A stretch of 15,721 nucleotides of DNA, taken from assembly GCA_026770575.1 (NCBI GenBank), contig MU657604.1, positions 1 to 15,721 on the forward strand. Direction: 5' to 3'. The stretch's first letter is position 1. Each line of letters begins with the position of its first letter. A program made the position numbers and the translations under genes. The notes beneath the pieces were generated by a model. That model saw nothing but the letters and a program-made list of their open reading frames with translations. It did no database searches and was not told the origin of the DNA. Shown here piece by piece: positions 8,296 through 15,103 of the stretch. The DNA is from Pelagophyceae sp. CCMP2097 (taxonomy: Eukaryota > Sar > Pelagophyceae).

Positions 8296-11200
8296 TCACT
8301 CTCTTAACGACGATGGCGCATGCGACGGTGCATGCGGCGGTGCCGACGGCAATGAGGCTGGCGCGGAGGACGGTATGGACGGCGCGCCGGGCGGCGCGTC
8401 GGCGGCTGCGTTTGGAATTACGGTGGCGTTGCCCGAAAATAGGAGGCAGTCGACGACGCGTCTCGCGTCGCCGCGCGCGTAGCGGCGGACGACGGCGGGG
8501 AAGCGGAGCGCGGCGCAGTCGTTTTCCGAAAAATTGCCGTCGAAGATCGTCGCGTCGAATGCGGTCAGCAGCCGCAGCGCCGAGCTGTTGCTCGCGTCGC
8601 TCGCGAGGATGACGGCGTCCAGCGCCGCGCCAGGCCGCAGCGCGCCGCCGTCCGCGGCCTCCCAGAGCGCCTCGAGGAGGCCGTAGAGGACGCGGATCGC
8701 GGCATCGCCCTATGTCCGCCGGCGCTGCAGACTCGTGCGGCGCCGCAATTGCGCACCGCGGTGAGCTGGAACCGGAGGAGGTCGCGGAACGCGTCGGCGT
8801 GCGAGTCGCCATCGCTCGACCTAGGTCTCTGGGCTGCAGGCCGCCGTCGCGCGAGGGAGGCTCCCACGCTGGAGGGTCTACACCAAAGTGCCCACGCTGG
8901 AGTGCCCACACCAAAGTGCCCACACTGCCCACACCGGAGTGCCCACTCCGGAGTGCCCTCTCTAGAGTGCCCGCATCGGAGTGCTCTCTCTAGAGTGCCC
9001 ACGCTGGAGTCCCCATACCGGAGTGTCGCGGACGCACCGGAGCGCGAGCGCGCGCGGCAGCGAAGGTTCGATGAGCACGGCGCGGAACAGGCCCGACGCC
9101 GCGACGAGCTAGGCATCGCGACGGTGCAGGGCGCCAGCGGCGGGTGCATTCACCGAGCGACCTCGAGGGACGCCGGCGTCGGACGCTCGCTCCAAAGGCC
9201 GCGGCGTCGCCTCGCGCCAAAATGATGACGCGGTCATCTCCAAAGTCGGCCGTGGACCCGACTCGGCGCGCTTCCTTCTGCACGAGGCCCGCCTAGTCGA
9301 CGACTCACTTCCGTATCCTTTTTCCAAGGAGCCCCCCGATCCTTTCCGCCACGGAGACGCACGGCTCGGCGTGCGAGCGCCAAGGTGTGGACGAGGGCCC
9401 GCGTCTCGCTCTGCGCGAGGTCGACGAGGTCGTTTGCGTCCTGGGAGGCGCCGTGAGTCACGCGGCGGCGGACGGTCGTATCTCTTCGAAGAAAGGCGTA
9501 CCGAGAGGAGCGCCCGCGCCCATCGGATCGCATCCGCCTTAGACGCGCCTTGCCGCTCGGCGGCCACGACGGCGACCTGTCGTCCCTCGCTCACCGCGGC
9601 GGCAAAGTTTGGCGCCGTCTCGAGGCGGCGGAGAAAGGCGCGCGACTGACCCCGAGGGCGTCTGCGAGCGACGTCGTCGCGCGGTGGACGATGCTCGCGC
9701 GGTCCGCGAAGAGCTCGTGGATGTGGACGAGGGCGCCGCGGATGTGGGGCGCGACCTTCTTTTCGACGAGCGGGAGGCGCACGGAGAACTTGACCGCGTC
9801 GCGCTTCGGCCGCGTCCGCCGCCCCGCGAGGCGCTTGTAGACCCGGTCGAGCCACGTCGCCGGCGCGGGGTTCGCGCTGCCGACGGCGCAGTGGCGCGAA
9901 ACGCGCGGCCACGAGGCCTGGCGCGGCAGCGGAAACGCGCCAAAGACGACGTTCGCCACGCGCCCGGACCGCCCAAAGCCGCGGAGCCAGGCCTCGAGGG
10001 GCCGCTTGCGCCGGAGGCGCGTGTCGCGCTGCGCCTCGCGTAGTGCGACGCGCACCTTTGTCGTCAAAGCGCGGCCGTCGACGGCGAGCGGCGCCGCTTC
10101 CGCCGTCTTCGTGACAAAGGCCCATGCTTGCCGCGGGTTGGCTTTTGAGGAGGCGTCCGCCGAGAGGTTCCCGGCGAAGTGGCGCGCCAGGGCCGGCAGG
10201 ACGTCGTTTCGCAGCGCGTCGGCGTCGCGCTCGAGCTGCTCGAGGCGGTTGACGGCCGCGGAAATGGCTTCTTCGAAAACGCCGGCGTCGCGCAGCGCTG
10301 CCCGGACGGCGGCGGCGGCCGCCGCGTCCGCCTCGTCCGACGCCGCGCCGGTTGCGCCGGCGCGGTCGACGGCGAGGGCAAAGGCGTGCGCGAACGCGCC
10401 GTCGTGCTGCTGCGGCGCCAGGTGCCGCGCAAACACGGCGGCCACGTGCGCCGCGCCGCTGCGCAGCGCACGTTTTGGCACGAGCGAGACGATGTTCTGG
10501 CCCGACGCCTCGACGCCGTGCGGCTCGACGGCGCCGTCGGCCACGCGGAGCAGCAGCGTCTCTAAAGACGCCAGCGGCGCCTACGCCGGCGGCGCTCGAC
10601 ACCGGCCGCACGCGGCGGGAGCGTCGACGCGACGTACGTCTCTCGCGGCATCGTCGAGGGCGAAGACGATGGGCCCCGCCGCGGAGAAGCCGTCCATGCC
10701 GTCGTAGGTTCTCGGCGCCGAGGTGAGGCGGCCGCCGCGGACATCGACGACGCCCGCGCCAACGGCGACGGCGTAACCCGTCGGTGACGTGGCGCACCTG
10801 CGAATGTGCCGCAGCGACGGGAACGGAAGCGCGTCCTCGCCGCCGCCGCGCAGGTTCGACGCGTCGGCCGCGGCGACGATGTTGAGCTCCGACGCCGACC
10901 TCCCCGCGACGCCGACGAGGGCCGCGGCGGCGCCGACCGTCGCCGCCGTGAGCAATCGGAGCGCGTCGCGGTGGCACCGCACCGTCCGCGGCGCCTCGCC
11001 GCCGGGCCGCTGCTCCCGGAGCAGCACGCCGCAGCACCGGGCGACGAGTGCAAGGCGCACGACGGCCGCGCACGCCGCCAGCGTCTCGGACGCGCGCACA
11101 GCAAGGCTCAGGTTGGCGTGCTCGACGGCGCCGTCGGCCCCGAGGAGCACGTACCGCCGCAGCGCGCCGCAGAGCACCACCTCGGCGATGCAGCTCGCGG

Positions 11201-11889
11201 CGTCGAGGGCCGAGACCAGGGTACAGGCGACGAGCCACGCGCGGCACGTCGTCGACGTGCCGAACGCCGCCCACCGCTCGAGCCGCCGCGCGCAGCCGCC
11301 GCGCGTCACTATGCACGCCGCCGCGTCGGGCCGGGCCGGGGTCAGGGTTCGGGTGCGGCGGCGCACCGTTGCACCGCTTCTCGACGAGGGCCTTTTTCCA
11401 CTCCGTGCGGCGCGCGAGCCAGGCTCGTAACCTCCTGCGCTGCGGGTGGTCCGAGTCTCGGACGATGCCGCGCTGCGCGTCGCTTCGCGGCGGCGCGCGG
11501 AGGCGGCGGCGCGCGAGGCGCGCGCGCGAGTACGCGACGAGGAGCGCGAAGGGCGGGACCGCGTCGGCGGCGAGGCGCAGGCCCCACGGCAGCAGCACGA
11601 ACGCGCGGCCCAGCGCCGCGGCGAACAAGACGCCGCCACAAACGTGCCTGCCCGAGAGCAAACACCCGGCGGCGGCGAGGCGGAGCAGCGAGAGCCAGGC
11701 TCCGTCGCCGATGCCCGCGGCCCAAACCGCCGCCGCGTCGGGCGCGTCGCGCCGGTCGCCGCCCAGGAGCGGTGCGTCGTCGTCGACGCCGTCGTCCTGT
11801 AACTCTTCCGCGGCGGCGCCGGCCGCGGCCTCGCCGGGATCCGCCGCGCCGTCGGTGGACAGATCCACCAGCTCATACTCCTCGTCCAT
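8296..11889 (-). CDS. Unrecognised multi-pass membrane protein, nine exons
   Basis: I do not recognise the family. The hand model has exons 11889-11367, 11308-10638, 10580-9651, 9576-9502, 9440-9363, 9292-9185, 9108-9038, 8820-8757 and 8709-8296. It gives 977 aa with agreeing phases. The N-terminus is cytosol-like and acidic, with a YELV (YxxPhi) motif at 5-8 and an acidic dileucine (DDAPLL, 37-42), both typical endosomal/vacuolar sorting signals. Hydrophobic segments lie at about 62-80, 84-121, 198-223, 250-271 and 290-310. The rest is a large soluble region, mostly Ala/Arg-rich helix, with conserved-looking stretches FGDDRVIILARGD, LVAASGLFRAVLIEPSLP and LDAVILASDASNSSALRLL. The tail is Pro/Ser/Ala-rich. 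Weak points are the donors at 9650 and 9184, and the 3-4 junction. No catalytic motif or Walker box was found. Confidence 0.65.
8861..9028 (-). repeat. 14-base minisatellite inside an intron
   Basis: About ten imperfect tandem copies of a 14-base unit (plus-strand GAGTGCCCACACCG and variants) fill most of the 217-base intron 8821-9037 of the nine-exon gene. Most units keep an exact 14-base spacing; two are shortened near 8920-8935. Fourteen is not a multiple of three, so a coding role is unlikely. The flanking splice sites (GTGCGT donor at 9037, CTAG acceptor at 8821) agree in phase. Confidence 0.85.
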
Positions 11890-12566
11890 AACCGTCCGCA
11901 GACGCAACGTCGGGAGCAGGCTCGGCCCCGGAGAGCCTCGACGGCTCCCTCTCCAAACGCGGAGGCGCCCGACCGCGCCGCCCTGCCGCCGCTCCCCGAG
12001 GTTTTGACGGGCTTCCTAACGAGGAAAACCCGAAGCTCCATAGGATTGGCCGACGAGGCGAGGCACCTTCGTCGAGGCTTGAGGCGTACAACCACTCTGA
12101 TTCCTCCCTTGGTCATCCAAACCCGTTGGCGTGCGGCTGGCTCGCCTCGGGTTGGGTCGAATCACGCCCAGCGACTTTAGAAGTGCGACATTGCGGTCCT
12201 GGCCCCCGTGCGGGACCTGCTCCGGAGCGTCGCCGCCGCGCTCACTGCCGCGCGTCGGCCGCCACCGCGGCGTCCGACGCCGCCACGGGGTTGGCCGCCA
12301 ACGTGCCTGCGATCTTGCCTCGTTGGAAAATTAGTCAAGGTTTCCCCAATCGGCGTACCGTTGCTAGCTCGCGCGGCCGCCGCGGCTTCGACGCGTCGCT
12401 CCAGAGCCATAATCTTGAATTCGACAGCGAGCCATTCCCTCGTCGTCACGAGCCGTAACTTCGCTGGCGCGCTGTCCTCGAGGCCTCCATTGTGTTCCTT
12501 GATCCAGCAACAAAATCTTAGTCGCCAAAAAGGATGGTCCGAAGACTTGTCCGAATCCTCATCTGC
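11890..12566. other. Upstream region without a convincing gene
   Basis: This stretch holds the promoter and leader of the minus-strand nine-exon gene and then less GC-rich DNA up to the transposon. A minus-strand frame (about 12560-12177) reads through a peptide containing EWLAVEFKIMALERRVEAAA. Its third codon positions are not GC-rich like the neighbouring genes, it enters the MITE at its 5' side, and I recognise nothing in it. A gene relic cut by the transposon is possible but unsupported. Confidence 0.35.
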
Positions 12567-12568
12567 TA

Positions 12569-12595
12569 GGGAACGGCCTCTCCAATTTGGTACGC
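12569..12595 (+). repeat. Left terminal inverted repeat of the MITE
   Basis: Twenty-seven bases, GGGAACGGCCTCTCCAATTT followed by GGTACGC. It matches the reverse complement of 13121-13147 at 26 of 27 positions. The inner box TTGGTACGC is repeated about 25 bases further in. Confidence 0.85.
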
Positions 12596-13120
12596 CCTGA
12601 TTTTCACCCAACTTGGTACGCTTTGACCTTTTTCGCTCAAGCGGGTCGATCCGGCCTCTCCTGGGGCCCCGTTTCGCGGCGTGGCGCGGCTCGATGCCAC
12701 CCGACCGCGCCTCGGACTTCAATGAGGAAGGCCGGGCCGCCAATCTGACGCCAAGGCCATTCTCGTGACAACTACTCCGGTTGAAAAATGAAGCTTTGCG
12801 CGCAATCTGGATGCCCCCCGAGGCCCGCTTCACGGCGCGGGCCCCGCGACGGCCGCACTGACGACACACCAAAGCAGCCGCACCTCTTCGTCGGGAGACT
12901 CGCGCCGAACCACCGCCGCCGGTCAAGAGATTTTGGCCGACTTGCCTTTTTGGCGAAGCTTAGCGGGTTGGTGGTTGGTTCAACCAGCCCTCGGGCGAGC
13001 ATGAAATTTGGGCAGCTCGCAAAGACCATCGTCCCGGGCCCCGATCCGAAGTATCAGCCTCGTAGTCGGCGTACAGCCTGCCCGGCGCTAAAAATAGCGA
13101 AAGCGTACCAAATTAGGAGA

Positions 13121-13147
13121 GCGTACCAAATTGGAGAGGCAGTTCCC
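13121..13147 (-). repeat. Right terminal inverted repeat of the MITE
   Basis: Reverse-complement partner of 12569-12595, with one mismatch (T for G at the ninth base from the outer end). A second copy of the inner box lies about 20 bases inward, so the subterminal spacing differs between the two ends. Confidence 0.85.
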
Positions 13148-13149
13148 TA

Positions 13150-13277
13150 ATGATTGGGTATTTTGGACACTTTTGTGAAAGACGGCGCGTAGGCGGCTCC
13201 GGGCGCGGTGGGTCCCAAGTGTTACGATGGAGGACGGGCCTCCTCCGCGTGCGGCCTTTGGCGCGTCGGCGCTCGCG
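13150..13277. other. Spacer between the MITE and the selenoprotein 3' region
   Basis: Short GC-rich spacer after the transposon. It lies beyond the SECIS-like element on the minus strand and probably holds the end of the selenoprotein gene's transcript. No gene or clear poly(A) signal is seen. Confidence 0.35.
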
Positions 13278-13350
13278 CTCAGGGTGGTGGTCGGTGCTCT
13301 TCGCCTTGCTCGGAGGCAGGCGGCGAGGGGAGCACGTCATGGGCCGTGAG
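13278..13350 (-). promoter_or_regulatory. SECIS-like element (selenocysteine insertion signal)
   Basis: This lies in the 3' region of the PRXL2-like gene, about 53 bases after its stop codon. On the minus strand ATGAC (13340-13336) faces CGA (13293-13291), so the quartet reads U.C, G.A, A.G, C.C, containing the invariant tandem G.A/A.G pairs. Above it GTGCTC (13335-13330) pairs with GAGCAC (13299-13294), and TCGCC (13326-13322) pairs with GGCGA (13305-13301). An apical bulge GCC/A follows, then a mini-stem TGC/GCA. This is the form 2 layout with CC in place of the usual AA. A lower helix, CTCA (13350-13347) with TGAG (13281-13278), closes it. The distance from ATGA to CC (16 nt) is slightly long, and a CCC bulge interrupts the main helix. 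Confidence 0.75.
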
Positions 13351-13393
13351 GGCGGGCGGCGCGCGGGCGCGCGGGTTGCCTGGGCGGCGTTTA

Positions 13394-14614
13394 CTAGACG
13401 GCGGCGCCGCTGGCGTCGCGGATCTCGATGCGGCTGGCGCGCAGGACGTCTGCGATGGCCGGGTGGTCGCCGGGGAACGAATCGGCGTGCGCATAGAGCA
13501 CTTTGTCGCCGTCGATGACAAACGTGCCGCCGAGGCGCAGCACGCCCTCGGGCACCTGGCCAAACTTGAGGCCGGCGGGCACGGGCGACAGCGCCGCGAC
13601 GTTGGTGAGGTAGCGCCACCACCCCTGCGGGCCGCCGAGCTGCGGCGCTTTGAGCTTCGGCGCGCCGCCCGGCGGCGCAGCGCCTTCGCCAATCTTGCCA
13701 AAGCCGGCCTTGGTGTACGCCTCAAAATTCTCCGAGTCGTCGACGAACAAAGCCTGCCGCGACACGAGCGGGTTCAGGGACAAAAACCTACCGCGGCGTT
13801 TATGGCCGCGCGCGCGGGCCCCGGGCCTCTGCGGCACTCTTCGTTCCCAGTTTCCGCGGCCGCCGACGCCGCTTATGGCCTGTCCATCTTCTCGACTGCG
13901 GAGTCGCGCGGGGCGACGGAGATGAAGATGGGCCCCTGGACGTTCGCTTGCGCGAGGGACCGGAGGTACGAGGGCTGGCACCACGCGTTTGCGTAGTCCC
14001 AGCAGTAGGGTCATCCGAGGTGGCGGAGGAAGACGACGACGGCGGGCGTGTCTTGCCCGACGAGGCCGAGGAGCTGCGTCCGCTTGCCGCCGGCGCCGAG
14101 GACCTCGACCTCGTTGAGGCCCTTTGCGGTCACAAGCCTCTCGTTGACCATGGCGCCCCCAGAGCAAGGCTTGCAGTTGGCGCCGAAAGGCGACCAAGAG
14201 TCCTAGGCCGCCGCTCCGCGCGGATACGCGCGCGGCCCGGGCGGCGGGGCGTATCGTCTCGCCGGCATCGGCGTGAGGCCCCCCCCTCGGCTCTGCGGGA
14301 GCTCGGAAGGAACCCTCGGGGTGTATCGTCGATCTCGGTGTCCTGAGGCCGGTTCGGCCCGACCGAGGCGCTCGCTGAGGAGCTCGGAAGGAGCCCTCGG
14401 GGTGTATCGTCGATCTCGGTGTCCTGAGGCCGGTTCGGCCCGACCGAGGCGCTCGCTGAGGTGGCGAATTGGACGCTGCATAGTTTCGCACGCATTCGCC
14501 GCACGTCTCGGCCACTGCGTTCAAGTCGGCGCTTCGTTGCTGCGGCGCAGCGCGCGGCGCGAACGCCGCCGGCGCCGCGCACAGCGCGGCCGCCGCAACC
14601 GCGACGCGAAGCAT
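13394..14614 (-). CDS. Plastid-targeted PRXL2/AhpC-TSA-like thiol oxidoreductase, a selenoprotein (UxxC)
   Basis: There are three exons: 14614-14492, 14202-13880 and 13787-13394 (279 aa if TGA is read as selenocysteine). The in-frame TGA at 14013-14011 follows VVVFLRHLG and precedes PYCWDYANAW. PRXL2/AhpC-TSA-like proteins carry their redox-active Cys exactly there, so the motif reads U105-P-Y-C108. Coding similarity continues past the TGA: GPIFISVAPRD, then LNPLVSRQALFVDDSENFEAYTKAGFGKIGE, and VLRLGGTFVIDGDKVLYAHADSFPGDHP. A SECIS-like hairpin lies 3'. The N-terminus, MLRVAVAAAALCAAPAAFAP, is a signal peptide followed by a Phe-led transit sequence (F18), the bipartite plastid signal of secondary red plastids. 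Intron 1 (14203-14491) is GTGCGA...CTAG; intron 2 (13788-13879) must be GC-AG for the frame to hold. The role is probably thiol-dependent peroxide or disulfide reduction in the plastid; the substrate is unknown. Confidence 0.85.
   Translation of the reverse strand: MLRVAVAAAALCAAPAAFAPRAAPQQRSADLNAVAETCGECVRNYAASNSPPQRAPRSGRTGLRTPRSTIHPEGSFRAPQRAPRSGRTGLRTPRSTIHPEGSFRAPAEPRGGPHADAGETIRPAARAARVSARSGGLGLLVAFRRQLQALLWGRHGQREACDRKGPQRGRGPRRRRQADAAPRPRRARHARRRRLPPPPRMTLLLGLRKRVVPALVPPVPRASERPGAHLHLRRPARLRSREDGQAISGVGGRGNWERRVPQRPGARARGHKRRGRFLSLNPLVSRQALFVDDSENFEAYTKAGFGKIGEGAAPPGGAPKLKAPQLGGPQGWWRYLTNVAALSPVPAGLKFGQVPEGVLRLGGTFVIDGDKVLYAHADSFPGDHPAIADVLRASRIEIRDASGAAV
13788..13879 (-). other. GC-AG intron of the selenoprotein gene
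   Basis: Exon 2 ends GACAG and the intron begins GCCATAAGC; it ends CGGTAG. The join restores VEKMDRFLSLNPLV with an Arg codon split 2+1. Without splicing the frame meets TAA at 13875-13873. The nearest usable GT (in GTCGAG, upstream) would delete family-conserved sequence. Confidence 0.65.
14011..14013 (-). other. In-frame TGA read as selenocysteine (Sec105)
   Basis: The TGA lies 63 codons into exon 2 of the PRXL2-like gene, at the first position of the UxxC redox motif. Conserved family sequence runs on in the same frame on both sides. No splice junction that would skip it is visible nearby. A SECIS-like element is present downstream. Confidence 0.82.
14299..14460 (-). repeat. 81-base tandem duplication in intron 1 of the selenoprotein gene
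   Basis: 14299-14379 and 14380-14460 are two adjacent copies differing at one base. A weaker, partial third copy may lie at about 14240-14275 (GTATCGTC and TGAGGCC recur). The length is a multiple of three and the minus frame stays open through both copies, but the splice model places them in an intron. Confidence 0.9.
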
Positions 14615-14890
14615 CTTGAAGCTGTCACGAGAAGCCGCTTCTGAAGTTCAAAAAGTTAGGAGAGCGTTTTTAAAACTCGGCTTGCGGCGAAGGGCCCGGG
14701 CTTTCTCTGTGCTTCGCTGGAGGGAAGTAGGCGCCGCTCTACAATTAGTCCACGTTCTCGAGGTTCTGAGAATGTTCTGGGACTCGGAAGGCCCTTTTCA
14801 GACCCCCCTTAAGCTGAAAGTTATCTAAATTTTAACGCTTTAAGCGGCCTTTAAAACTGGAAATAGAGGAGTTATCTAGATTTTTGAGAA

Positions 14891-14976
14891 CCCGAAGGGT
14901 CCTTGCCGTTTAATCACCCGAAGGGTCCTTGCCGTTTAATCAACATCAGTTTACGGCAAGGGCCCTTCGGGTCCTT
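14891..14976. repeat. Tandem 26-base repeat with inverted copy, potential hairpin
   Basis: 14891-14916 and 14917-14942 are identical 26-base units (beginning CCCGAAGGGTCCTTGCCG). After a short spacer, about 14949-14972 carries an imperfect reverse complement (ACGGCAAGGGCCCTTCGGG). The second unit and the inverted copy can form a long stem. It may be the end of a transposable element or a structured RNA; nothing decides between them. Confidence 0.8.
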
Positions 14977-15004
14977 TGATTGAAGGATTACCAGGGGCAA
15001 TTTT

Positions 15005-15028
15005 GTCTGTCCGTCTGTCCGTCTGTCC
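15005..15028 (+). repeat. (GTCTGTCC)3 octamer microsatellite
   Basis: Three perfect copies of GTCTGTCC are followed by a degenerate fourth that ends at about 15040. It is non-coding and probably length-variable. Confidence 0.9.
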
Positions 15029-15103
15029 GTTCTTCTGTCCCCGGGTAAATCCGCGAGGTTCCACCTTTGGGAAGAAAAGGGCAGCAACTCGGCCGATTCA
15101 GCG

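Larger units (their letters stand above)
12567..13149. mobile_element. Non-autonomous DNA transposon (MITE), Tc1/mariner-like TA target site
   Basis: The ends 12569-12595 and 13121-13147 are 27-base inverted repeats with one mismatch, starting GGGAAC at each outer edge. They are flanked by TA on both sides (12567-12568 and 13148-13149), which fits a TA target-site duplication. Each end also has a second, subterminal copy of the TTGGTACGC box (12612-12620 plus strand; 13102-13110 minus strand). The 579-base body encodes no recognisable transposase; the longest frame (12788-13150) runs through the right inverted repeat and looks non-coding. TA duplication is typical of Tc1/mariner; other TA-using superfamilies cannot be excluded. 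Confidence 0.8.
14615..15103. other. AT-richer, repeat-rich region without genes
   Basis: This stretch upstream of the selenoprotein gene holds its promoter and then low-GC DNA with short repeats. GTTATCTA plus a T-rich run occurs near 14819 and again near 14870. A tandem 26-base repeat with an inverted partner lies at 14891-14972, and an octamer microsatellite at 15005-15028. I see no open frame with protein-like content. The base composition differs sharply from the gene-rich part. Confidence 0.5.

Noticed and set aside
8861..9028. CRISPR-like array
   Set aside because: The units are contiguous 14-mers without spacers, in a eukaryotic intron; this is a minisatellite.
9109..11907. Single uninterrupted minus-strand frame of 932 codons as the membrane protein gene
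   Set aside because: After 11367 it becomes Arg-rich noise, whereas phase-compatible introns move into frames with hydrophobic segments and ordinary protein composition. Only its first part is exon 1 and one short part is exon 4.
12177..12926. Minus-strand frame of 249 codons as a gene
   Set aside because: It crosses the left end of the transposon, lacks GC-rich third positions seen in real genes here, and matches no family I know.
12788..13150. Open frame of 120 codons as a transposase or cargo gene in the MITE
   Set aside because: It runs through the right inverted repeat, has no DDE-like motif or domain, and its composition is that of random frame.
14011..14013. TGA taken as a nonsense mutation (pseudogene)
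   Set aside because: The rest of the frame is intact and conserved, the TGA sits at the catalytic position, and a SECIS-like element is present. A random nonsense mutation would not explain these together.
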